From: Oscillospiraceae bacterium
GTDB taxonomy: Bacteria; Bacillota_A; Clostridia; Oscillospirales; Oscillospiraceae
Length of the DNA: 20,215 bases
Direction of reading: 5' to 3'
Assembly: GCA_017411905.1 (NCBI GenBank)
Contig: JAFQPB010000026.1
Location: 1-20,215, forward strand
Shown here: piece by piece, positions 13,579-20,215 of the stretch
Layout of the letters: every line of letters begins with the position of its first letter
Numbering within the stretch: position 1 is the stretch's first letter
Notes under the pieces: model-generated
What the model saw: the letters and a program-made list of their open reading frames with translations, nothing else
Databases searched by the model: none
Told to the model about the DNA's origin: nothing
Position numbers and translations under genes: made by a program

Positions 13579-13623
13579 GCGCGCAGGAACTTCGGGGCTG
13601 AGCCACCCCGTAAGCCTACGCGC
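13579..13623 (-). promoter_or_regulatory. Structured hairpin in the lipoprotein leader (attenuator or riboswitch-like candidate)
   Basis: Two nested stems: outer GCGCGCAGG (13579-13587) / CCTACGCGC (13615-13623) with one mismatch, inner CGGGG (13593-13597) / CCCCG (13606-13610) with an 8-base loop, separated by AACTT and TAAG internal loops. On the minus strand it is followed by ATTTTTGTCTTT and lies between the promoter at 13721-13748 and the ribosome site of the lipoprotein gene. That is the geometry of a terminator or attenuator in a roughly 170-nt leader. It matches no riboswitch class I can name. Confidence 0.5.
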
Positions 13624-13720
13624 TATCTTTTCACAAATTACCGATATGGCACAGACCACCGCCTATTTGCAAAAACATAACAAATACGATGCCGGGTGTG
13701 TCTTTTATATCTTCATTTAT

Positions 13721-13748
13721 ATTGTAACATCTGCACATAGTATGTCAA
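13721..13748 (-). promoter_or_regulatory. Promoter of the lipoprotein-metallopeptidase unit
   Basis: On the minus strand a consensus TTGACA (13748-13743) and TACAAT (13726-13721) are 16 bp apart. This predicts a start near 13714 and a leader of about 170 nt before the ATG at 13541. Confidence 0.65.
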
Positions 13749-13791
13749 TATGGAAATACGGAAAATTCCCTGTTTTTTCATAAAATAATGT

Positions 13792-13820
13792 TTGACAAAT
13801 TGGGACATAGCCGTTATAAT
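13792..13820 (+). promoter_or_regulatory. Promoter of yceD-rpmF
   Basis: Perfect TTGACA (13792-13797) and TATAAT (13815-13820) with a 17-bp spacer, followed by AGGAGG and the ATG at 13852. It is divergent from the minus-strand promoter about 45 bp away. Confidence 0.9.
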
Positions 13821-13851
13821 AGCAAGGTACGACTGCGAGGAGGCGTAAAAT

Positions 13852-14361
13852 ATGCTGCTGGAACTTGGAAAGATCATCAACTGTCCCGGCGGGAGCGTAT
13901 CTTTCTCGACGGTTGTAGATCTGAGCGACCTGAAATATGGCAACTGCTACCCGGTGTCCAAGCCGGTCTTGGCAGAGGGTACTGTCCGCAATACGGCGGG
14001 TGTTCTCGAAATGTCAGGCAGTATCAAGACCACGATCTACGGCGTATGCGACCGCTGTGCGGAAGAATTTACCCGGGATGTGGATATGCCTCTTAATGTG
14101 GTACTGGTAACAGAGCTTGCCGATGACGGAAACGAAGACGAATGGGTATTCAAACTTTGTGGTGACTGCGCTGACTTGGAAGACATCGTCCGTACAGTGT
14201 TTGTGCTGAATATGGATTCTCAGCTTCTGTGCAGTGAGGATTGCAAAGGCCTTTGCTGCCGATGCGGTAAAAATCTCAACGATGGTCCTTGCGGTTGTCA
14301 GAAAGAGCCGGATCCCCGTTTTGCTGCCCTGCGGCAGCTTCTCGATAAAGACTTAAAATGA
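13852..14361 (+). CDS. yceD: YceD/DUF177 family rRNA accumulation protein
   Basis: This 169-residue cytoplasmic protein matches the YceD (DUF177) family, implicated in large-subunit rRNA accumulation and almost always found directly before rpmF, as here (37-bp gap). Features include an N-terminal beta-rich part (LGKIINCPGGSVSFS), the central YGVCDRCAEEF segment, and a Cys-rich C-terminus (CSEDCKGLCCRCGKNLNDGPCGC) followed by DPRFAALRQLL, which is the usual family ending. The Cys pairs suggest a metal site. AGGAGG precedes the ATG at 13852, and a perfect promoter lies just upstream. It is likely co-transcribed with rpmF. Confidence 0.9.
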   Translation: MLLELGKIINCPGGSVSFSTVVDLSDLKYGNCYPVSKPVLAEGTVRNTAGVLEMSGSIKTTIYGVCDRCAEEFTRDVDMPLNVVLVTELADDGNEDEWVFKLCGDCADLEDIVRTVFVLNMDSQLLCSEDCKGLCCRCGKNLNDGPCGCQKEPDPRFAALRQLLDKDLK

Positions 14362-14398
14362 TGCTGCCCAAGCAGTTTTGACCAAGGAGGTGTCAACC

Positions 14399-14584
14399 AT
14401 GGCTGTTCCTAAGTGTAAAGTGTCTAGCGCTCGTCGCGATAAGCGTCGTGGCTCCAACTGGAAGCTCTCCGCTCCCAGCGTTGCTGTATGCCCCAAGTGC
14501 GGTGAGCCTGTCATGCCCCATCGGGCCTGCAAGGCTTGCGGTAACTACAATGGCCGTCAGGTACTGGCTGCCAAGGCTGACTAA
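14399..14584 (+). CDS. rpmF: 50S ribosomal protein L32
   Basis: A 61-residue protein starting MAVPKCKVSSARRDKRRG, with the two CxxC pairs (CPKCG, CKACG) of the zinc-ribbon form of L32. The start at 14399 has AAGGAGG eight bases upstream; an in-frame upstream codon at 14378 precedes the ribosome site and is not the start. It is a structural component of the large subunit, second gene of the yceD-rpmF unit, closed by a strong terminator. plsX, which often follows rpmF, is absent here. Confidence 0.97.
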   Translation: MAVPKCKVSSARRDKRRGSNWKLSAPSVAVCPKCGEPVMPHRACKACGNYNGRQVLAAKAD

Positions 14585-14596
14585 GGCGAGAAAATC

Positions 14597-14622
14597 AAGG
14601 GAGGGTGTACCCTCCCTTTTTT
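14597..14622 (+). terminator. Terminator of yceD-rpmF
   Basis: Perfect stem AAGGGAGGG (14597-14605) / CCCTCCCTT (14610-14618), loop TGTA, then TTTTTTC. Confidence 0.92.
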
Positions 14623-14638
14623 CTTTACAATTTCATCA

Positions 14639-14667
14639 TTGATTTACGGCAGAATATGTGGCATAAT
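14639..14667 (+). promoter_or_regulatory. Promoter of der-plsY-gpsA
   Basis: TTGATT (14639-14644) and CATAAT (14662-14667) are 17 bp apart, about 37 bp before the der ATG and directly after the rpmF terminator. Confidence 0.6.
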
Positions 14668-14703
14668 ATGGAAGATGTGTTTTGAAAGAAAGGAGTGACG
14701 GCT

Positions 14704-16035
14704 ATGGCGAAACCCTTGGTGGCCATTGTTGGCCGCCCCAATGTGGGCAAGTCTATGCTCTTTAATAAGCTTACCGGCCGCAGAACCTCTATTGTTGAGG
14801 ATACGCCCGGTGTCACCCGAGATCGGATTTACGGGGACTGCGAGTGGTGCAATAAGACCTTTGCCTTGGTGGATACCGGCGGTATCGAACCGGGGACTGA
14901 CAGCGATATGCTGAAATTTATGCGCCGGCAGGCGGAGATCGGTATCGAACTGGCTGACTGCATCATTATGGTGGTGGATGTCCGCACCGGTCTCACTGCT
15001 GCCGATGTGGACGTGGCAACGATGCTGCGTAAATGCGGCAAGCCCGTTGCGCTGGCGGTCAATAAGTGTGACTCCGTTGGCCCGGTCAACCCCGATGTAT
15101 ATGAATTTTACTCTTTGGGAATCGGTGACCTTTTTGAGGTCTCTGCCATCCACGGCCACGGCACCGGCGATCTGCTTGACTGGTGCTTAGAGCAGTTTGG
15201 TGACTTTCAGTGGGAGGAAGAGGAGAGCGATGTAATCAAGGTCGCCATTGTAGGTAAGCCCAACGTGGGCAAATCCAGCCTCTTAAACCGCATCCTCGGT
15301 GAGGAGCGGGTCATCGTCTCCGATGTGGCCGGTACGACTCGGGATGCCATCGACAGCGATTTTGAAAATGAGACCGGCAAGTACTGCTTTATCGACACAG
15401 CCGGTATGCGCCGCAAGAGCAAGGTGGACGATATTATCGAGAAATTCTCCAATATGCGTACCATCAGTGCCATCGAGCGGGCAGATGTGTGCCTGATCCT
15501 TATCGATGCCAACGACGGTGTGACTGAGCAGGATACCAAGATTGCCGGCCTTGTCCACGAAGCGGGTAAAGCCGCCATCATTGTGGTAAACAAATGGGAC
15601 GCGGTGGAGGACAAGGAAACCAATACGATGCGGGATAAGGAAGCTGCCGTCCGTGACGGTCTTAGCTATATGACCTACGCCCCGGTGGTATTTCTCTCTG
15701 CCCTAACCGGACGGCGGGTGGACAAGCTTTTTTCTGTCATTCAGGATGTTCACAAGCAGAACACCAGCCGTATCACCACAGGCGCGCTCAACAGCGTTCT
15801 TGCGGACGCTACTGCCCGTGTGCAGCCCCCTACGGATAAGGGTCGACGCTTAAAGATCTACTATATGACCCAAGCCAGCACCAAGCCCCCCCATTTTGTT
15901 ATTTTCTGTAACGATGCCCGGCTGTTCCATTTCTCCTACCAGCGATATTTGGAAAATCAGATCCGGGAGGTCTTTGGTCTGGAAGGCACACCCGTGCGGA
16001 TCACCATCCGCCAAAAGGGTGACAAGGAGGAGTAA
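14704..16035 (+). CDS. der: Ribosome assembly GTPase Der (EngA)
   Basis: Der is an essential GTPase with two tandem G domains that assists late 50S assembly. This 443-residue protein starts MAKPLVAIVGRPNVGKS; the ATG at 14704 lies seven bases after AAAGGAG, while the upstream in-frame GTG at 14695 overlaps that ribosome site and is rejected. First G domain: GRPNVGKS (residues 10-17), DTGG, NKCD. Second: GKPNVGKS (184-191), DTAG, NKWD. The C-terminal KH-like domain follows (LKIYYMTQASTKPPHFVIF). Length fits the family (436 in B. subtilis). It is the first gene of a tightly packed trio with plsY (3 bp apart) and gpsA, a classic Bacillota grouping. Confidence 0.98.
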   Translation: MAKPLVAIVGRPNVGKSMLFNKLTGRRTSIVEDTPGVTRDRIYGDCEWCNKTFALVDTGGIEPGTDSDMLKFMRRQAEIGIELADCIIMVVDVRTGLTAADVDVATMLRKCGKPVALAVNKCDSVGPVNPDVYEFYSLGIGDLFEVSAIHGHGTGDLLDWCLEQFGDFQWEEEESDVIKVAIVGKPNVGKSSLLNRILGEERVIVSDVAGTTRDAIDSDFENETGKYCFIDTAGMRRKSKVDDIIEKFSNMRTISAIERADVCLILIDANDGVTEQDTKIAGLVHEAGKAAIIVVNKWDAVEDKETNTMRDKEAAVRDGLSYMTYAPVVFLSALTGRRVDKLFSVIQDVHKQNTSRITTGALNSVLADATARVQPPTDKGRRLKIYYMTQASTKPPHFVIFCNDARLFHFSYQRYLENQIREVFGLEGTPVRITIRQKGDKEE

Positions 16036-16038
16036 AAA

Positions 16039-16665
16039 ATGCTTTTCGCATTTATCATAACAGCTATCGTTGGTTATTTTTTGGGAAATCTTAACGGCGC
16101 AATTTTTACCGCCCGGTACTTTGCCCATGAGGACGTGCGGGAAAAGGGAAGCGGCAATGCCGGTCTTACCAATTTTGTCCGTAATTTCGGTACGGGAAAA
16201 GCCGCCTTTGTGATCCTTTTGGACGTGGGTAAAACGGTGGCGGCCTGCCTTTTGGGCGGTGCGCTCCTTGCGCCCTACGGCCTTACCACAGAGGGTAAGG
16301 TTTTAGGTGCATTGGCAGTCAGCATTGGACACGATTTTCCTGCCCTCTTTGGCTTTAAGGGCGGCAAGGGCGTGGTCTGCGGCGCAACGGTGGCGGCAGT
16401 GCTGGATTGGCGGGTATTTGCGGTACTGGCCGTAATCTTCTTTACCTGCTTTTTTATCACAAGATACGTTTCTCTCAGCTCCATTTTGGTTGCCGCATCC
16501 TTTAGTATCGGCTTCGTACTGCGCTACTGGGGAAATTTTCCTCTGCAGCTTGGTACGGCGATCATCGGCATTTTTGCTATTTGGATGCATAGAGAGAATA
16601 TTAAGCGGCTGCGCAGCGGCACAGAGCGGAAATTTTCTTTGGGTTCTAAGGAGAAAAAGCAATGA
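16039..16665 (+). CDS. plsY: Acyl-phosphate:glycerol-3-phosphate acyltransferase PlsY
   Basis: PlsY is an integral membrane enzyme that transfers an acyl group from acyl-phosphate to glycerol-3-phosphate, the first step of phospholipid synthesis. The 208-residue protein shows the three family motifs: GSGNAGLTN, then GHDFPALFGFKGGKGV, then HRENIKRL near the end, with about five membrane helices (MLFAFIITAIVGYFLG first). The start at 16039 uses AAGGAGG inside the der 3' end. Its stop overlaps the gpsA start by 4 bp (ATGA), so the two are probably translationally coupled. gpsA makes its substrate. Confidence 0.97.
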   Translation: MLFAFIITAIVGYFLGNLNGAIFTARYFAHEDVREKGSGNAGLTNFVRNFGTGKAAFVILLDVGKTVAACLLGGALLAPYGLTTEGKVLGALAVSIGHDFPALFGFKGGKGVVCGATVAAVLDWRVFAVLAVIFFTCFFITRYVSLSSILVAASFSIGFVLRYWGNFPLQLGTAIIGIFAIWMHRENIKRLRSGTERKFSLGSKEKKQ

Positions 16666-17654
16666 AAGCAGCAGTAATTGGCTGCGGTGCATGGGGCACC
16701 GCGCTGGCAAATTGTTTATGTAAAAACGGCTTTGATACCGTTCTTTGGTGTCACGATGCTGCCCTTGCGCAGGAGATGCGCCAAAAGGGCTTAAATCCGA
16801 TGTTGGAGGGCGTTCCTCTTAACGGCAGCCTGCAAACCTCTGCCGAGGCAGACTGCGTAGAGAATTGTGACCTTGTAGTCATTGCCACATCTTCGGTTTT
16901 TGTTCGCAGCAGCAGCCGGATGATCGCGCCCCATTTGGGCGAAAATACGGTAGTTGCCACGGTGGTCAAGGGCGTAGAGTCCGGCACAATGCTTCGTATG
17001 AGCCAGATCGTAGCCGAGGAGACCGGACGGCAGGTAGTTGCCCTCACCGGCCCCAGTCACGCAGAGGAGGTTGGCAGGGAAATGCCTACGGGCTGTCTTG
17101 CCGCCTGCGGCGACCTGCAAAAGGCAGAATTTGTCCAAAAGGCATTCTGTAACGATGTGTTTCGCATTTACACCAGCGATGACATTGTGGGCGCAGAGCT
17201 GGGTGGCGCACTGAAAAATGTCATTGCGCTGTGCGCCGGTGTGGTGGACGGCCTTGGCTACGGCGATAATACGAAGGCACTGCTTATGACCCGCGGTATG
17301 GCAGAGATTGCCCGGCTGGGCATCGCTATGGGCGGCAGACGGGAGACCTTCTTCGGTCTTGCCGGTATGGGTGATCTGATCGTTACCTGTACGTCAATGC
17401 ACTCCCGCAACCGCCGCGCCGGTATCCTGATCGGTCAGGGTATGAGCGCCAAGGATGCTATGGATAAGGTCGGCGCAGTGGTAGAGGGTTACTATGCGGC
17501 AAAATCCGCATTCGAGCTGGCAAATGCTTATAAGGTAGATATGCCAATTTGTGCCGCGGCCTACAATGTCCTTTACGAGGGCGGCAATGCAAGACGGGAG
17601 CTCATCGATATGCTGGCCCGCCCCGTTGCCACAGAAGACCTGTACGCGCATTAA
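16662..17654 (+). CDS. gpsA: Glycerol-3-phosphate dehydrogenase [NAD(P)+]
   Basis: GpsA reduces dihydroxyacetone phosphate to sn-glycerol-3-phosphate, feeding PlsY encoded just upstream. The 330-residue protein opens with the Rossmann nucleotide-binding motif GCGAWGTALA, followed by VVKGVESGT (Lys103), LTGPSHAEEV, and the catalytic segment GGALKNVIALCAG (Lys185). GLAGMGDLIVTC and SRNRRAG are diagnostic. The ATG overlaps the plsY stop, with AAGGAG eight bases upstream. It is the last gene of the operon; hairpins at 17664-17720 and 17745-17770 follow. Confidence 0.98.
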   Translation: MKAAVIGCGAWGTALANCLCKNGFDTVLWCHDAALAQEMRQKGLNPMLEGVPLNGSLQTSAEADCVENCDLVVIATSSVFVRSSSRMIAPHLGENTVVATVVKGVESGTMLRMSQIVAEETGRQVVALTGPSHAEEVGREMPTGCLAACGDLQKAEFVQKAFCNDVFRIYTSDDIVGAELGGALKNVIALCAGVVDGLGYGDNTKALLMTRGMAEIARLGIAMGGRRETFFGLAGMGDLIVTCTSMHSRNRRAGILIGQGMSAKDAMDKVGAVVEGYYAAKSAFELANAYKVDMPICAAAYNVLYEGGNARRELIDMLARPVATEDLYAH

Positions 17655-17659
17655 AATTT

Positions 17660-17720
17660 GTAGGGGTCGATGCCCACATCGACCCGAAATTAAACCGACG
17701 CATCGAGCGCCGGTTTAATT
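17660..17720 (+). repeat. Dispersed two-hairpin repeat after gpsA (copy 2; probable terminator)
   Basis: First hairpin: GGGTCGATG (17664-17672) / CATCGACCC (17677-17685), perfect, loop CCCA. Second: AATTAAACCGACGC (17688-17701) / GCGCCGGTTTAATT (17707-17720), one mismatch, loop ATCGA, followed by CATCCTATTTTTG. The same order (GTAGGGG-YGATG hairpin, then a GCGC hairpin) is seen at 8377-8436, and the first hairpin alone at 10043-10068. The second stem probably terminates gpsA transcripts. Confidence 0.65.
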
Positions 17721-17744
17721 CATCCTATTTTTGCATGAAAAAAG

Positions 17745-17773
17745 AAAGGTGCCGCCGAAGCGACACCTTTTTT
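17745..17773. terminator. Bidirectional terminator between gpsA and rpmB
   Basis: AAAGGTGCCGC (17745-17755) pairs with GCGACACCTTT (17760-17770) apart from one mismatch, loop CGAA. It has T runs on the + strand (to 17773) and, read in reverse, on the minus strand, so it can serve the convergent gpsA and rpmB transcripts. Confidence 0.85.
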
Positions 17774-17782
17774 CGTATGCGA

Positions 17783-17971
17783 TCAAATGGCCCGTTCGAC
17801 CTTATTGGAACGGAGGCATCTGGTACAAGCATACACGTGGCACGGAGTACCGTTGACAATGGCCTTGACCCGCTTCACATTGGGCTTCCAAGTACGGTTG
17901 GACCGTCTGTGAGAGTGAGAAACCTTGATACCGAAAGTAACGCCTTTGCCACAATAATCACACTTTGCCAT
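17783..17971 (-). CDS. rpmB: 50S ribosomal protein L28
   Basis: A 62-residue protein starting MAKCDYCGKGVTFG, with HSHRRSNRTWKPNVKRV typical of L28. Two Cys pairs (CDYC and CTRC) mark the zinc-ribbon form. The start at 17971 has GGAGG nine bases upstream; a longer frame to 17980 begins before this site and is rejected. It is a single-gene unit on the minus strand, with its own promoter and the terminator at 17745-17770. Confidence 0.97.
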   Translation of the reverse strand: MAKCDYCGKGVTFGIKVSHSHRRSNRTWKPNVKRVKAIVNGTPCHVYACTRCLRSNKVERAI

Positions 17972-18031
17972 ACGTTGCACCTCCTATCCGCATAAAACGC
18001 AATTTAAGACGACTTACGCAGTCGCCCCAGT

Positions 18032-18060
18032 ATGATACCAAAGAATTACAAAAAAAGCAA
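18032..18060 (-). promoter_or_regulatory. Promoter of rpmB
   Basis: On the minus strand TTGCTT (18060-18055) and TATCAT (18037-18032) are 17 bp apart, about 60 bp upstream of the rpmB ATG. A short hairpin (CGACT/AGTCG) lies in the leader. Confidence 0.6.
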
Positions 18061-18099
18061 GTACTTTTTAGAAAAAATTTTGACTTTTTGAAAAAAAGA

Positions 18100-18128
18100 T
18101 TGCTATTCCTCGCTGTTACAGCTATAAT
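18100..18128 (+). promoter_or_regulatory. Promoter of hprK-rluA unit
   Basis: TTGCTA (18100-18105) and a perfect TATAAT (18123-18128) with a 17-bp spacer, 30 bp before the hprK ATG. Confidence 0.8.
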
Positions 18129-18158
18129 AGAGGCAAATTCATCAGGGAGCGTGATGAT

Positions 18159-19109
18159 ATGATCGCTATGCACAGTGTACTTTTGAGTACCCTCGTAACA
18201 GATTTTCGGCTTGAGGTGGTCTTTGCATCCTCAGATTACGATAAGATCCGCCTGACGGTGGAGGATGTTTCCCGGCCGGGTCTGCAGATCGCCGGTTATT
18301 TTGACCACTTTGAGCCTATGCGCCTGCAGGTGCTGGGCAACGTGGAGGCCAGCTATATCGAGCGGCTTACCGAGGCGGAAAAGGAAAAGACCTTTGACCG
18401 TCTTTTTGGCTATAAATTTCCGGCTTTGCTGGTTGCCCGTGGCAACACCATTGACCCGGTATGCCTTAAAATGGCAAAGAAGCATAACGTGACTATTCTC
18501 TCCACCGGGGAAGCTACCTCTACGGTGGTCTCTGCCATCATTGCCTACTTAAAAGCAGCCTTAGCACCCCACACCTCTGTCCACGGTGTTCTTGTGGAGG
18601 TCTATGGCGAGGGTATTCTGCTGGTGGGTGACAGCGGCATCGGTAAGAGCGAGACGGCTGTAGAGCTATTAAAGCGTGGCCACCGGCTGATCGCTGATGA
18701 TGCAGTAGAGATCCGCAAGAGCTCAGATATTAGTGTAGTTGGCAGCGCTCCCGACCTGATCCGTAATTATGTAGAGCTGCGGGGTATCGGCATTGTGAAC
18801 GTGGCAAACCTCTTCGGTATGGGTGCAGTCAAGGCAGAAAATGAAATTAATCTCATTGTCCGCATCGTGCCGTGGGAAAAAGGCCAAAGCTACGACCGGC
18901 TGGGCGTAGAGGAGCAATTTGAAGAAATACTGGGTGTCCGCATCCCGGTCAATACCATCCCTGTCACCCCCGGCCGAAATTTAGCGGTGATCTTGGAGGT
19001 GGCGGCAATGAATAACCGTCAGCGGAAAATGGGCTATAATCCCGCTCTCGAATTTACGGAAAAAGCCGACCGTCACGCCCAAATTAAGAAGGAAAGTATG
19101 GCAAAATGA
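18159..19109 (+). CDS. hprK: HPr kinase/phosphorylase
   Basis: HprK phosphorylates and dephosphorylates Ser46 of HPr, the signal for CcpA-type carbon catabolite control in Bacillota. This 316-residue protein has the expected length. The N-terminal regulatory domain spans about residues 1-130 and the kinase domain follows. HGVLVEVYG carries the conserved catalytic-region His, GDSGIGKS (157-164) is the Walker A motif, LIADDAVEI supplies acidic metal ligands, and the segment GIGIVNVANLFGMGAV then IVRIVPWEKG matches the family signature. The start at 18159 follows AGGGA; the in-frame ATG at 18168 is possible but farther from the ribosome site. The stop overlaps the next gene's start (ATGA). The common neighbours murB, rapZ and whiA are not in the window. 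Confidence 0.97.
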   Translation: MIAMHSVLLSTLVTDFRLEVVFASSDYDKIRLTVEDVSRPGLQIAGYFDHFEPMRLQVLGNVEASYIERLTEAEKEKTFDRLFGYKFPALLVARGNTIDPVCLKMAKKHNVTILSTGEATSTVVSAIIAYLKAALAPHTSVHGVLVEVYGEGILLVGDSGIGKSETAVELLKRGHRLIADDAVEIRKSSDISVVGSAPDLIRNYVELRGIGIVNVANLFGMGAVKAENEINLIVRIVPWEKGQSYDRLGVEEQFEEILGVRIPVNTIPVTPGRNLAVILEVAAMNNRQRKMGYNPALEFTEKADRHAQIKKESMAK

Positions 19110-20077
19110 AAGAATTGACCGTTGGCGCAAATGATGCAAATCAGCGTTTAGACCGTTTCCTCGCAAAGGCGGTGCCGCTGCTGCCAGCCTCGCTTGCCCA
19201 AAAATATATCCGCATCAAGCGGATCAAATGTAACGGTGCCCGGACACAGCGGGATCAGCGGCTCCAAGCGGGCGATGTGCTCCAGCTCTATATCAACGAT
19301 GAATTTTTCGATAAGCCCCGGGAGGATAACGCTTATCTTACCGTTGCGACACCGAAAATCACCGTTGTTTACGAGGATGAGAATATCATCCTTGTGGACA
19401 AACGCCCCGGCCTTGCCGTCCATCCCCACGATGGCGCAGAATACGGCAGAACGCTGATCGATCATATTCAGGCCTATTTATATCAGAAGCGGGAGTGGAG
19501 CCCCCGGGGGGAAAATGCCTTTGCGCCTGCGCTCTGCAACCGTATCGACCGGAACACCGGCGGTATCGTCATAGCGGCAAAAAATGCAGAGACCCTGCGC
19601 ATTATCAATCAAAAAATCAAGGATCGGGAGATGGACAAGCGGTATCTGGCCATCGTGGAGGGAACGCCCAAGCCCCAAAAGGGGAGTCTCAAGGGCTATC
19701 TTTTCAAGGATGCCAAGAAAAACCGGGTATTCGTCACCGATACGCCCCAAACCGGCGCAAAATCCTGCCAGACAAATTATCGTGTCATTGCCTCCAATCA
19801 GGGGCTTTCCCTTGTGGAATGTGAGCTGATTACCGGCCGCACCCACCAAATTCGCGCCCAGTTTGCCCACGCAGGTCACCCGCTTTTAGGTGACGGCAAA
19901 TACGGCAAGCTCAATAAGAGCTTCGACCGCAATTTCCAAGCCCTCTATTCCTATAAGCTGACCTTCCGTTTTTCCACAGACGCGGGGATACTTTCATATC
20001 TGGACGGCAAGACCTTCCGAGTGGATAAGGTGGAATTTGTGGAGGAATATTTCCCCGGTGCAAAACTTCCAAAATGA
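19106..20077 (+). CDS. RluA-family 23S rRNA/tRNA pseudouridine synthase
   Basis: RluA-family enzymes convert specific uridines in rRNA or tRNA to pseudouridine. This 323-residue protein has an N-terminal S4 RNA-binding region (NQRLDRFLAKAVPLLPASLAQK; VQAGD-like LQAGDVLQLY) and a catalytic domain with ILVDKRPGLAVHP, NRIDRNTGGIVI (catalytic Asp148) and LITGRTHQIRAQFAHAGHPLLGD. The NRIDRNTGG form replaces the textbook HRLDxxTSG but keeps the catalytic Asp. Which site it modifies cannot be read from sequence. The ATG overlaps the hprK stop by 4 bp, suggesting translational coupling. No clear terminator follows. Confidence 0.93.
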   Translation: MKELTVGANDANQRLDRFLAKAVPLLPASLAQKYIRIKRIKCNGARTQRDQRLQAGDVLQLYINDEFFDKPREDNAYLTVATPKITVVYEDENIILVDKRPGLAVHPHDGAEYGRTLIDHIQAYLYQKREWSPRGENAFAPALCNRIDRNTGGIVIAAKNAETLRIINQKIKDREMDKRYLAIVEGTPKPQKGSLKGYLFKDAKKNRVFVTDTPQTGAKSCQTNYRVIASNQGLSLVECELITGRTHQIRAQFAHAGHPLLGDGKYGKLNKSFDRNFQALYSYKLTFRFSTDAGILSYLDGKTFRVDKVEFVEEYFPGAKLPK

Positions 20078-20116
20078 AAACGCAGGGCAGGAGCAAGCCC
20101 CCCCGCAGCGGACGAC

Positions 20117-20145
20117 TTGATTTTTCCGAATGGATATGCTATAAT
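20117..20145 (+). promoter_or_regulatory. Promoter of the gene entering at the right edge
   Basis: TTGATT (20117-20122) and perfect TATAAT (20140-20145), 17-bp spacer, about 36 bp before the candidate GTG start at 20181. Confidence 0.75.
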
Positions 20146-20180
20146 GCATAAACAATATTGCGAAAAGGAGTTGACAGCGG

Positions 20181-20215
20181 GTGCTTACGGAGTATAATTC
20201 TGTAGACAGACAGAC
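20181..20215 (+). CDS. Start of an unidentified gene (3' truncated by window end)
   Basis: GTG at 20181 opens a frame reading (M)LTEYNSVDRQ to the window edge, with AAGGAG ten bases upstream and a strong promoter before it. Only about eleven codons are visible, so no product can be named. The other nearby start (TTG at 20171) runs into a stop within eight codons. Confidence 0.55.
   Translation, partial: MLTEYNSVDRQ

Overview
The window looks like a chromosomal segment of an uncultured, spore-forming Clostridia bacterium of the Oscillospiraceae/Ruminococcaceae type. The evidence is a Gram-positive Bacillota gene set: spoIVA, HPr kinase/phosphorylase, PlsY, Der, and zinc-ribbon forms of L32 and L28. 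Vegetative -35/-10 boxes and strong AGGAGG ribosome sites are common, and a BspA/SLH-type surface protein of the gut-clostridial kind is present. This assignment is inference from gene content; no rRNA or tRNA gene is present to confirm it.

Layout. Positions 1-1824 hold the 3' part of tex (S1 RNA-binding protein), closed by a hairpin. Next, on the + strand, is a large mosaic surface lipoprotein (1948-4947): lipobox, SLH-like region, PTEP-rich linker, then about 12.5 BspA-type leucine-rich repeats. Positions 4948-5529 carry a terminator, a GC-rich palindromic repeat, a second terminator, and a roughly 280-bp element with near-perfect inverted ends that resemble the 3' end of a tRNA. That element sits in the 3' end of a minus-strand YfhO-family membrane protein gene (5502-8168) and has replaced its last codons. 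Conceptually removing it restores a longer, lysine-rich C-terminus and a stop codon right beside the terminator. Upstream of yfhO lie a second palindromic repeat and the minus-strand spoIVA (8448-9911).

Positions 10109-13541 form an AT-richer accessory two-gene module on the minus strand: a small lipoprotein followed by a secreted HEYGH zinc metallopeptidase. The peptidase gene is split by a one-base frameshift near 11970. The module has a long leader with a terminator-like hairpin. A divergent promoter then drives the + strand yceD-rpmF pair (rRNA accumulation protein and L32), followed by der-plsY-gpsA (ribosome assembly GTPase, then two phospholipid-precursor enzymes, tightly coupled). rpmB (L28) faces back toward gpsA across a bidirectional terminator. 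hprK and an RluA-type pseudouridine synthase form a coupled pair with their own promoter. The window ends with a perfect promoter, a ribosome site and the first codons of another gene.

How it fits together: the right half is conserved housekeeping (ribosome assembly, membrane lipid synthesis, carbon regulation). The left and centre mix cell-surface, sporulation and secreted proteins with small repeats. I see no CRISPR array, rRNA, complete tRNA, transposase, integrase or classical defence system. The most unusual item is the tRNA-end-like small element in the yfhO 3' end; the structured leader of the lipoprotein/metallopeptidase pair is second.
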